This document shows positions 1-5,657 of a stretch of DNA of 7,024 nt, in pieces; positions within the stretch are counted from its first letter, which is position 1, and the number at the start of each line of letters is the position of its first letter. Below the pieces are notes generated by a model. It searched no databases, was not told the origin of the DNA, and saw nothing but the letters and a program-made list of their open reading frames with translations. Source of the DNA: Roseobacter sp. (GTDB lineage: Bacteria; Pseudomonadota; Alphaproteobacteria; Rhodobacterales; Rhodobacteraceae). Location: NCBI GenBank assembly GCA_024636425.1, contig JAGXHB010000119.1:1-7024 (forward strand). Direction: 5' to 3'. The position numbers and the translations under genes were made by a program.

Positions 1-1185
1 ACCCATGCCGGACGCGATGCACAAGGTTGCCATGCCGACTTCCTTGTCGGACCGCTCAAGCTCGTCCAGCAGCGTGCCGATGATCATCGCACCTGTGGCC
101 CCCAAAGGGTGACCCATGGCGATCGACCCGCCGTTCACGTTAACCTTGCTGTCGTCTACATCGAACGCCTGCATGAAGCGCATGACCACGGCGGCAAAGG
201 CCTCATTGACTTCGAACAGGTCAATGTCACCGATCTTCATGCCGTTGTCGGCCAGGATCTTCTCGGTCACGGGGACGGGGCCTGTCAGCATGATGGTCGG
301 ATCTGTCCCGATCTTGGCGGTGGCGCGGATGCGGGCACGCGGCTTCAACCCGTATTTCTCGCCGAATTCCTTGTTGCCGATCAGCACGGCAGCGGCACCA
401 TCCACGATGCCGGACGAATTGCCGGCATGGTGGATATGGTTGATCTTCTCCAGATGCGGGTACTTCATCAGGGCGACCTTATCGAAGCCGGGCATCACCT
501 CGCCCATTTGCTGGAACGCAGGGTTCAGCGCGCCAAGGCTTTGCATGTCGGTCTGCGGGCGCATGTATTCGTCGCGGTCCAGAATGGGCAGACCGTTCTG
601 ATCCTTGATCGCGATGACGGATTTATCGAACCGGCCCTCGTCCCAGGCTTTCTTGGCGCGCTGCTGGGATTGCACGGCAAGCTGGTCGGCCTCGTCACGG
701 GTGAACCCGTATTCGGTCGCGATGATGTCGGCGGAAATACCTTGGGGGACGAAGTACTTCTCCATCGCCAGCGTCGGATCAACGGCAATCGCCGCCCCGT
801 CACTGCCCATCGCCACACGGCCCATCATTTCCACACCGCCGGCGATGTAGCCCATGCCGGCCCCACCGCGCACCTGATTGGCAGCAAGGTTCACGGCTTC
901 CATACCGGACGCGCAAAAGCGGTTGATGGCAAGGCCGGGGATGCGTTCATCCAGATCAGACGCGAGAACCGCAGAGCGGGCAAGGCAACCGCCCTGTTCC
1001 ATCACTTGCGTCACGTTGCCCCAGATCACATCCTCGACGGCGTGACCTTCCAGGTTGTTGCGCTCTTTCAGCGCGTTGAGCGTCAAGGCAGACAGGCGCA
1101 GCGAGGTCAGCTCGTGCAGCGCGCCGTCGGCGCGGCCTTTACCACGCGGGGTGCGGATGGCGTCGTAAATATAGGCTTCGGTCAT
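1..1185 (-). CDS. Acetyl-CoA C-acyltransferase (thiolase), C-terminus cut by window edge
   Basis: A cytosolic thiolase that joins or splits acyl-CoA chains, normally the last step of beta-oxidation (3-ketoacyl-CoA plus CoA gives acetyl-CoA plus a shortened acyl-CoA). It starts at an ATG with a strong GAGGAGA ribosome site. 395 codons are present; the frame is open at the left edge and only about ten residues should be missing. The nucleophilic Cys is C91 in NRFCASGME, the NEAF block is at 327-330, the catalytic His is H359 in GGSIAMGHPLGATGA, and the second Cys is C389 in CIASGMG. All expected active-site residues are therefore present. It lies 15 bases after the GST-like gene, so the two are probably co-transcribed. 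In related genomes I expect a FadB-like hydratase/dehydrogenase gene just beyond the edge, which would make this the FadA partner; that is inference. A biosynthetic acetoacetyl-CoA thiolase is the alternative, less likely next to an acyl-CoA dehydrogenase. Confidence 0.95.
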   Translation of the reverse strand, partial: MTEAYIYDAIRTPRGKGRADGALHELTSLRLSALTLNALKERNNLEGHAVEDVIWGNVTQVMEQGGCLARSAVLASDLDERIPGLAINRFCASGMEAVNLAANQVRGGAGMGYIAGGVEMMGRVAMGSDGAAIAVDPTLAMEKYFVPQGISADIIATEYGFTRDEADQLAVQSQQRAKKAWDEGRFDKSVIAIKDQNGLPILDRDEYMRPQTDMQSLGALNPAFQQMGEVMPGFDKVALMKYPHLEKINHIHHAGNSSGIVDGAAAVLIGNKEFGEKYGLKPRARIRATAKIGTDPTIMLTGPVPVTEKILADNGMKIGDIDLFEVNEAFAAVVMRFMQAFDVDDSKVNVNGGSIAMGHPLGATGAMIIGTLLDELERSDKEVGMATLCIASGMG

Positions 1186-1200
1186 GAAATCTCTCCTCGT

Positions 1201-1839
1201 TCAGGCGCGGTCAGCGGGGCTGCCGGGCATCAGGTCGTATGGGGCTTTCCAGCCCGGTGTTTCGCTCAGACGCGTCAGCCACGCGTCGATATGGGGCCAT
1301 GCCTTGCGGTCAAAGCCGAAGGGTTCAGGGTAATACAGATAGCCACAGCAGCTCAGGTCCGCGTTGGTGATCGCGTCGCCCACGATCCAGTCGCGGTCCG
1401 CCAGATGGTCGTTCAGCACAGCGTAGGCGGCGGCCAGCCGGCCCTGCATGAAGCCGATAACCTCCTTGGGCTGCTTGTCTTGCGGCAGGAAGTTCATCAA
1501 AAACCGCGTCATGCCAGCGGCAGAGCTGAGCTTGTGATTGTCCCAAAGTACCCACCGCAAGATCTCGCGCCGCTCGGTCGCATCCTTGCCGCCGAACTTG
1601 CCGGATTTCTCCGACACGTAATCCTGAATGACGCCGGACTGCGTCAGCCTGACATCGCCGTCCACCATCACGGGGGCTTCGCCCATGGCATTGATGCCCG
1701 TGCGGTATTCGGGGCTGCGGGTTTCACCCCCGAAGAAGTCAACCTTGACCGCCTCCCAGTCGAGGCCCGACAGCTCGAGCGCAAGTGCTGCCTTGTAGGC
1801 ATTTCCGCTTTCGCCGAAGCAATGCAGTTTGATGGTCAC
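1201..1839 (-). CDS. Glutathione S-transferase family protein
   Basis: 212 residues, the usual length of a soluble cytosolic GST. The N-terminal half (about 1-80) reads as a thioredoxin-like domain: the cis-proline is P56 in GEAPVM and the glutathione gamma-glutamyl site is Q67-S68 in LTQSGVI. The C-terminal helical domain (about 88-205) has the N-capping box T158-N-A-D161 in VGDAITNADL. The start is GTG at 1839, chosen because AAGGGAGG sits six bases upstream; no in-frame ATG fits better. No obvious catalytic Tyr/Ser/Cys can be assigned by eye, as S11 and Y15 are only candidates, so class and substrate are open. It is 15 bases upstream of the thiolase gene on the same strand, so a role tied to acyl-CoA oxidation, such as removing reactive enoyl or aldehyde by-products, is possible but is inference. 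A 290-base gap separates it from the next gene upstream. Confidence 0.93.
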   Translation of the reverse strand: MTIKLHCFGESGNAYKAALALELSGLDWEAVKVDFFGGETRSPEYRTGINAMGEAPVMVDGDVRLTQSGVIQDYVSEKSGKFGGKDATERREILRWVLWDNHKLSSAAGMTRFLMNFLPQDKQPKEVIGFMQGRLAAAYAVLNDHLADRDWIVGDAITNADLSCCGYLYYPEPFGFDRKAWPHIDAWLTRLSETPGWKAPYDLMPGSPADRA

Positions 1840-1877
1840 CGTGAACCTCCCTTAGGTCATTAGTTTTTTCGAGATGC

Positions 1878-1898
1878 GTGGGGGTTTCACACCCCCAC
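1878..1898. other. GC hairpin at the edge of the repeat island
   Basis: GTGGGGG (1878-1884) pairs perfectly with CCCCCAC (1892-1898) across a seven-base loop. No T-run follows it in either direction, so it is not a standard intrinsic terminator. It directly abuts the left arm of the inverted repeat at 1908-1929 and may belong to the same dispersed intergenic element. On the minus strand it would lie in the leader of the GST-thiolase transcript. Confidence 0.5.
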
Positions 1899-1983
1899 AC
1901 CCCCGTGGAGTTTATCTTGCAAAATGAAGATGAAAGGTTTGTGCCTCATCTTTGCTTAATCTTTTCCCTCTAGTCCTCTATTT

Positions 1984-2012
1984 GCGCGGCAGGCTGGAGA
2001 GCTGAGCCGCGT
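1984..2012. other. Stem-loop inside the repeat island
   Basis: GCGCGGC (1984-1990) pairs with GCCGCGT (2006-2012), seven pairs including one G-U, and an inner GCT/AGC pairing closes a GGAG loop. Together with the next hairpin it makes the interior of the island strongly structured. A small RNA is possible but no convincing promoter or terminator was found. Confidence 0.4.
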
Positions 2013-2023
2013 GCGAAGTGAAG

Positions 2024-2059
2024 CCCTGTCCCGCCCTTGTTTTAACGGTCGGGGCAGGG
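2024..2059. other. Ten-base-pair stem-loop inside the repeat island
   Basis: CCCTGTCCCG (2024-2033) pairs with CGGGGCAGGG (2050-2059) at all ten positions with one G-U wobble, around a 16-base loop. No U-run follows on either strand, so it is not a classical intrinsic terminator. It may be part of a structured RNA or of the repeat element. Confidence 0.45.
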
Positions 2060-2129
2060 TGACCACTCCCCGTGCTTCATTTTGCAAAATAAACTCTCCC
2101 CGAAGGGCCGATTGGCCAGAAGCGCCATC

Positions 2130-2342
2130 CTACTTTTTACGCTCGTCTATTTCGGCGTTGAACAGACGCAGCCGCGCTGTCAGATTTTCCTCGTTCATCA
2201 CCGAATTGAAGTTCTCGAACAGAAAAGACAGGGCCTCTCCCTCATCCAGACCGGCCTCCGCTGCAAATTTCTTGAGGCGACGGTAACCGTCTTCGGTCAT
2301 CGCGACGGGAAAGCGGCGGGTCAGGCGGAAGCGTTTGGGCAT
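2130..2342 (-). CDS. Small ribbon-helix-helix-like protein (hypothetical)
   Basis: 70 residues, starting at ATG with AAAGGA five bases upstream. I do not recognise the exact family. The layout fits a ribbon-helix-helix DNA-binding protein: a basic N-terminus (MPKRFRLTRR), a short strand around residues 11-15 (FPVAM), helix A about 17-30 (DGYRRLKKFAAEAG), a turn, then helix B about 33-47 (EGEALSFLFENFNSV). A charged tail follows. The strand does not show the strict alternating pattern of Arc/CopG, so the fold call is tentative. It lies 51 bases downstream of the acyl-CoA dehydrogenase on the same strand and could be a local regulator or an adaptor of that operon. A hairpin (2365-2386) sits between the two genes. 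No toxin or partner gene adjoins it, so a toxin-antitoxin role is not supported. Confidence 0.75.
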   Translation of the reverse strand: MPKRFRLTRRFPVAMTEDGYRRLKKFAAEAGLDEGEALSFLFENFNSVMNEENLTARLRLFNAEIDERKK

Positions 2343-2364
2343 GTGTGTCCTTTCAGCGTGGCTT

Positions 2365-2386
2365 GGGGTGGGGACCGCCCCACCCC
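2365..2386. other. Strong perfect hairpin between acyl-CoA dehydrogenase and small gene
   Basis: GGGGTGGGG (2365-2373) and CCCCACCCC (2378-2386) form a perfect nine-pair stem with a four-base loop. It begins eight bases past the dehydrogenase stop, just ahead of the ribosome site of the small gene at 2342. No U-run follows in the minus-strand transcript, so it may act as an mRNA 3'-end stabiliser or partial attenuator rather than a full terminator. Confidence 0.55.
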
Positions 2387-2393
2387 TACCAAC

Positions 2394-4175
2394 CTAGAAG
2401 TTTGCCGCGTCCAATGCCATCACCGTCTCTGCGCCCGATTGGATACGGGTCAGGTGCAAGGATGTGGCGGGCAGTTGGCGCGCCATGTAGTAGCGCCCGG
2501 TCGCGAGCTTTGTCTCGTAAAACTGTGCATCGCCGGTCCCGTCTGCAAGGGCCTTTTTCGCAGCCAGACCCATGCGCGCCCACATGTAGCCCAGGCAGAC
2601 ATGGCCGAACATGTGCATGAAGTCTGTCGATCCGGACAGCGCATTGTTGGGGTTCTTCATGCCGTTTTGCATGAAATACATGCCTGCCGATTGCAGATCC
2701 TTGCTGGCCGCTTTCAGCGGATCGAGGAACGTCGCGTCAAATTCGGCATCCTGTCCGGCGCTGTCCTTGATGAAGGTTTTAATCATGTCGAAAAAGGCCA
2801 TGACATGCTTGCCGCCGTCCTGCGCCAGTTTGCGGCCCACAAGGTCAAGCGCCTGCACGCCGTTCGCACCTTCGTAGATCATGGCGATCCGCGCGTCGCG
2901 GGTGAACTGGGACATGCCCCATTCTTCGATATAGCCGTGGCCGCCATAGATCTGCTGCGCCTTGACGGTCATGTCATAGCCGACATCGGTCAGGAATCCT
3001 TTGATCACCGGTGTCATCAGCGACACCAGACCGTCCGCATCCTTGTCATCGGCGCGGTGGGCCGCGTCGATCAGGCTTGCGCCCCACAGCACGAACGCAC
3101 GCCCGCCTTCGACAAAGGACTTCTGGTCCATCAGGCTGCGGCGAATGTCGGGATGCACGATCAGCGGGTCGGCCGGGCCGTTCGGGTTTTCTGCACCGGT
3201 GACGGCGCGGCCCTGAAGACGGTCCTTGGCATAGGCCAGCGCGTTTTCATAGGCGGCAGCGGCTTGGGATAAGCCCTGTACGCCGACACCCAGACGCGCT
3301 TCGTTCATCATGGTGAACATGGCGCGCATGCCTTTGTGTTCGTCGCCCAGCAGATAGCCGGTCGCGCCGTCATAGTTCATCACGCAAGTCGAATTGCCAT
3401 GGATGCCCATCTTTTCCTCGATGGAGCCTACGGATACGCCGTTGCGCTCGCCCAAGGATCCGTCTTCCTTGACGATGAACTTGGGCACGATGAACAGCGA
3501 CACACCCTTGATGCCTTCGGGGCCGCCTTCGATCTTGCCCAGCACCAGATGGATGATGTTGTCGGCCATGTCGTGTTCGCCCGACGAGATGAAGATCTTC
3601 TGGCCAGTGATCTTGTAACTGCCGTCGTCCTGCGGCGCAGCCTTGGTCCGCATCATGCCAAGATCGGTGCCGCAATGGGGTTCGGTCAGGTTCATCGTAC
3701 CGGTCCAGTCGCACGAGACCATCTTGGGCAGATAGGTGTCTTTCTGGTCATCCGTTCCGTGCGCCAGAATGGCGGAGGCGGCACCGTGGGTCAGGCCCTG
3801 ATACATGGTGAAGGCCTGATTGGCGGCCGAAAACATCTCGCCCACAGCGGTGCCCATGACGTAAGGCATGTTCTGCCCGCCATATTGCTCGGGCATGTCC
3901 AGACCGGGCCAGCCGCCTTCCTTGACCTTGTCGAACGCGGCCTTGAAGCCGGTCGGCGTGTAGACCACGCCATTCTCAAGGCGGCACCCTTCCTTGTCCC
4001 CCACCACGTTCAGAGGGGCCAGCACGTCGGATGTGAGTTTGCCTGCTTCTTCCAGAATGGCAGACGTGAAGTCTGCTTCGAGCTCGTCATAGCCCGGGAT
4101 ATCGGAGGCGGTGACATGGAGGACATCATGCAGAAGGAATTGCATGTCTTTGACGGGGGCGGTGTAGCTGGGCAT
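2394..4175 (-). CDS. Acyl-CoA dehydrogenase with C-terminal extension
   Basis: A cytosolic FAD flavoenzyme that puts an alpha-beta double bond into an acyl-CoA, the first step of beta-oxidation. It has 593 residues, about 200 more than classical 380-400-residue members, as in the long DmdC-like/FadE5-like class with an extra C-terminal domain. In order: helical N-terminal domain (about 35-155), central beta domain with the flavin-contacting blocks MNLTEPHCGTD (161-171) and GQKIFISSGEHD (191-202), C-terminal helical domain (about 285-450), catalytic base E435 in IYEGANG, then an extra domain (about 455-593). The start at 4175 has GGAGA upstream; the open frame continues to 4280 but that part overlaps the merR gene. 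It follows that gene by 50 bases, suggesting an operon. Substrate is undetermined: fatty acyl-CoA is suggested by the thiolase nearby, while 3-methylmercaptopropionyl-CoA (DmdC) is an alternative because this class includes it. Confidence 0.95.
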   Translation of the reverse strand: MPSYTAPVKDMQFLLHDVLHVTASDIPGYDELEADFTSAILEEAGKLTSDVLAPLNVVGDKEGCRLENGVVYTPTGFKAAFDKVKEGGWPGLDMPEQYGGQNMPYVMGTAVGEMFSAANQAFTMYQGLTHGAASAILAHGTDDQKDTYLPKMVSCDWTGTMNLTEPHCGTDLGMMRTKAAPQDDGSYKITGQKIFISSGEHDMADNIIHLVLGKIEGGPEGIKGVSLFIVPKFIVKEDGSLGERNGVSVGSIEEKMGIHGNSTCVMNYDGATGYLLGDEHKGMRAMFTMMNEARLGVGVQGLSQAAAAYENALAYAKDRLQGRAVTGAENPNGPADPLIVHPDIRRSLMDQKSFVEGGRAFVLWGASLIDAAHRADDKDADGLVSLMTPVIKGFLTDVGYDMTVKAQQIYGGHGYIEEWGMSQFTRDARIAMIYEGANGVQALDLVGRKLAQDGGKHVMAFFDMIKTFIKDSAGQDAEFDATFLDPLKAASKDLQSAGMYFMQNGMKNPNNALSGSTDFMHMFGHVCLGYMWARMGLAAKKALADGTGDAQFYETKLATGRYYMARQLPATSLHLTRIQSGAETVMALDAANF

Positions 4176-4225
4176 TAAAAAGTCTCCATCGGCCTGCTGG
4201 CCATCTGTCTGTTGGAACGGATTTT

Positions 4226-4627
4226 TTATTCGGCTGCGTTGCGCGTGTTGTTGAGCGAGGCAATCATTTTCTCGCCCCACTTCAGTTGGTTGCGCAGATC
4301 ATCAATGGCATGGGTCAGTTCGTCGCGCTGCGCCTCGAGACCGGCAAGGCGCTCGCGGGCAATGTCATAGGTGCGAGAAAGTTGAGTTTGCTGTTGATCG
4401 CCCATATGGTAAAGATCAAGAAGCTGGCGAATTTCTTCAAGGCTGAAGCCGAAGCGTTTGCCCCGCAGGATCAGTTTAAGACGGGCGCGGTCGCGCTTGG
4501 TAAACAGTCGTTTTTGTCCCTGACGTTCAGGGAAAATCAGCTCTTTCGCTTCGTAGAAACGCAACGTACGAGGGGTGACATCGAACGCATCGCACATTTC
4601 GCGGATGGTCATTGTGTTACTGCTCAT
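4226..4627 (-). CDS. MerR-family transcriptional regulator, upstream of acyl-CoA dehydrogenase
   Basis: 133 residues. The N-terminal winged helix-turn-helix covers about 6-75 (TIREMCDAFDVTPRTLRFYE at 7-26, then the wing and KRFGFSLEEIRQLL at 57-70). A coiled-coil dimerisation helix runs about 78-125. The only cysteine, C12, is in the DNA-binding part; the C-terminus lacks the cysteines of CueR- or MerR-type metal sensors. This fits the MerR subgroup that controls acyl-CoA and branched-chain amino-acid breakdown (LiuR-like), by family knowledge, with an acyl-CoA as probable ligand. It is 50 bases upstream of the acyl-CoA dehydrogenase on the same strand and divergent from the luxR-type gene. 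The start is uncertain: neither ATG 4627 nor the internal ATG at codon 6 has a clear Shine-Dalgarno sequence. It is a close paralogue of the regulator at 5910-6287, with 38 of 61 residues identical over positions 10-70 by hand alignment. Confidence 0.93.
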   Translation of the reverse strand: MSSNTMTIREMCDAFDVTPRTLRFYEAKELIFPERQGQKRLFTKRDRARLKLILRGKRFGFSLEEIRQLLDLYHMGDQQQTQLSRTYDIARERLAGLEAQRDELTHAIDDLRNQLKWGEKMIASLNNTRNAAE

Positions 4628-4706
4628 CGGGAATAACTCGCTATCTATTCGGCTATGTTCATCAGCAATGTGGGTCCGTTCCGAAACGTTTACAACAGAA
4701 GCAGGA

Positions 4707-4733
4707 GTTGACGTAAGGTGGACGTTACGTCAC
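4707..4733. promoter_or_regulatory. Perfect TGACGTAA dyad, candidate MerR operator
   Basis: TGACGTAA (4709-4716) and TTACGTCA (4725-4732) are perfect inverted repeats eight bases apart; the wider half-sites are GTTGACGTAA and GTTACGTCAC. A third related half, TTGCGTCAAC, follows at 4758-4767. Lying just upstream of a merR gene, the dyad is a natural autoregulatory site. Half-sites of this ACGT type resemble those I recall for LiuR-like MerR regulators; that comparison is unverified. Confidence 0.5.
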
Positions 4734-4784
4734 TCGCGCGGGTGACCTTGCGATATTTTGCGTCAACTCTGAACAAGGGTGGTT

Positions 4785-4803
4785 CCGGAAGGCGTCTGTC
4801 CGG
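4785..4803. promoter_or_regulatory. Short dyad in the luxR-type leader
   Basis: CCGGA (4785-4789) and TCCGG (4799-4803) are inverted repeats around nine bases, and the similarity extends outward to TTCC and GGAA with a one-base offset. The overall size, about 20 bases, is like a lux box but the sequence does not match a known consensus. It could be an autoregulatory site or a weak mRNA hairpin. Confidence 0.25.
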
Positions 4804-4828
4804 GAAGCCAGTCATAGGTGCGCAGTGT

Positions 4829-5584
4829 ATGGGCAAAGAAAAGTCGGATATGGGGCTTTTGCAGTTTATGAAAGCCGTCCGAAAAGCCGAGACGGTTCCG
4901 TCGCTTTGGCGCATTGTCCAGGTGTTCGCGCGCGACCGCGATATCCGCAGGGTCAGCTACCACAGTGTCGAGGTGAAGGCTTTTGGCGAAACCTCCTTTG
5001 ATGTGGTTCAATTCGGCTTTCCTGAAACCTTCAAGCGCCGCTATCTTGAGGATCGTCTGTATCTCAAGAACCCGTTCTTAAGTATTGCCGCCGCACAGAT
5101 CGAACCGTTTTACTGGTCGGACACGCCTGATATTGTCGATCTTTCGGCAAGCCAGCAGAAATATCTCGACATTCTCAAGCAAGAGGGGATCTACAACGGG
5201 ATCGCGTTTCAGGTTTACGGTCCGAATTCCCGCAATGCTGTGGTGGGTGTCGGGTTCCACGCGGATGCGGCGCGGCGGTCCAAAGATCACGTTTTTGAGC
5301 TGCAAATGGCGGCGCAATGCGCCCATCTCCAATTTTGCACGCTGACATCGGGCGACCGTGCCTCCTATCAAAAGCTGTCGCCGCGCGAGCTTGAGGTGTT
5401 GCGCTGGATCGCGCGTGGCAAAAGCAACTCCGTGATTGCGTCGATCATGGGGGTATCACGTCACACGGTCGATACGATCACACGGCGGATGTTCGAAAAA
5501 CTGCGGGTGACCGATCGCACGAGCGCTGTCGTCCGAGCGATCAGGACTGGTCTGCTGAGCCATTCCGGCGATGATCTGCTGTGA
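4829..5584 (+). CDS. LuxR-type regulator with altered autoinducer pocket
   Basis: 251 residues from ATG 4829 (AGGTG eight bases upstream). The frame is open back to a GTG at 4718 inside the operator, and ATG 4850 is also possible. The ligand-binding domain covers about 10-165 and the GerE-type helix-turn-helix about 181-245 (LSPRELEVLRWIARGKSN, then SRHTVDTITRRM as recognition helix). Aligned to TraR without gaps, Y72, P82, W96 and G124 match conserved Y61, P71, W85 and G113, but W57 is F68 and D70 is N81. The DNA-binding invariants E187, L191 and G197 match E178, L182 and G188. It therefore probably binds DNA normally but may take an unusual ligand or none. No luxI-type gene is in the window, so it looks like a LuxR solo. 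It is divergent from a merR gene and 73 bases upstream of a small gene on the same strand. Confidence 0.93.
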   Translation: MGKEKSDMGLLQFMKAVRKAETVPSLWRIVQVFARDRDIRRVSYHSVEVKAFGETSFDVVQFGFPETFKRRYLEDRLYLKNPFLSIAAAQIEPFYWSDTPDIVDLSASQQKYLDILKQEGIYNGIAFQVYGPNSRNAVVGVGFHADAARRSKDHVFELQMAAQCAHLQFCTLTSGDRASYQKLSPRELEVLRWIARGKSNSVIASIMGVSRHTVDTITRRMFEKLRVTDRTSAVVRAIRTGLLSHSGDDLL

Positions 5585-5657
5585 CGTAAATGCGTGACAT
5601 GTGTCGGCCCGGCAATCCCGCTAGGAGATGTGAACCAAAAGTTAGGGTAACATCACA

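Larger units (their letters stand above)
1908..2096. repeat. Inverted-repeat-bounded intergenic island (189 bp, MITE-like or paired dispersed repeats)
   Basis: The left arm 1908-1929 and right arm 2075-2096 are inverted copies matching at 21 of 22 positions (GAGTTTAT, then C or T, then TTGCAAAATGAAG). The right arm contains the perfect 12-base palindrome ATTTTGCAAAAT (2079-2090). The 145-base interior has no convincing gene but two stem-loops. I see no target-site duplication next to the arms and no transposase. The arm sequence preceded by a C-rich hairpin resembles a repeat I recall from Rhodobacterales intergenic regions, but this is memory, not a search. It could therefore be two such repeats facing each other, a small non-autonomous element, or paired operator sites. 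It fills most of the 290-base gap 1840-2129. Confidence 0.6.
4628..4828. promoter_or_regulatory. Divergent control region between merR and luxR-type genes
   Basis: This 201-base gap between two divergent regulators should hold both promoters. It contains the perfect dyad at 4707-4733, a related half-site TTGCGTCAAC at 4758-4767, the palindrome AAACGTTT at 4684-4691, and a shorter repeat CCGGA/TCCGG at 4785-4803. I could not place convincing -35/-10 pairs. GATATT at 4752-4757 is a possible -10 for the plus-strand gene but lacks a good -35 at normal spacing. Confidence 0.6.

Noticed and set aside
109..1863. 584-codon plus-strand open frame
   Set aside because: It is antisense to the thiolase and GST-like genes, both of which have intact motifs and ribosome sites. 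Long antisense frames are common in GC-rich DNA, and its protein is His/Arg/Gly-rich with no recognisable domain.
1878..2386. GC hairpins as intrinsic terminators
   Set aside because: None is followed by a run of U on either strand, so I kept them as hairpins of unknown role.
2082..4178. Two long plus-strand open frames (2082-3272 and 3336-4178)
   Set aside because: Both are shadows antisense to the acyl-CoA dehydrogenase; no ribosome site and no recognisable domain.
4176..4280. Upstream extension of the acyl-CoA dehydrogenase to 4280
   Set aside because: The extra 35 residues overlap the merR gene, are not family-like, and the ATG at 4175 has GGAGA at good spacing.
4718..4828. GTG 4718 as start of the LuxR-type protein
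   Set aside because: It lies inside the operator dyad, the added 37 residues are not LuxR-like, and starting at 4829 gives normal family length.
5630..5650. Six-codon GTG mini-frame behind AGGAG, possible leader peptide
   Set aside because: The AGGAG is only two bases from the GTG, too close, and no attenuator structure follows.
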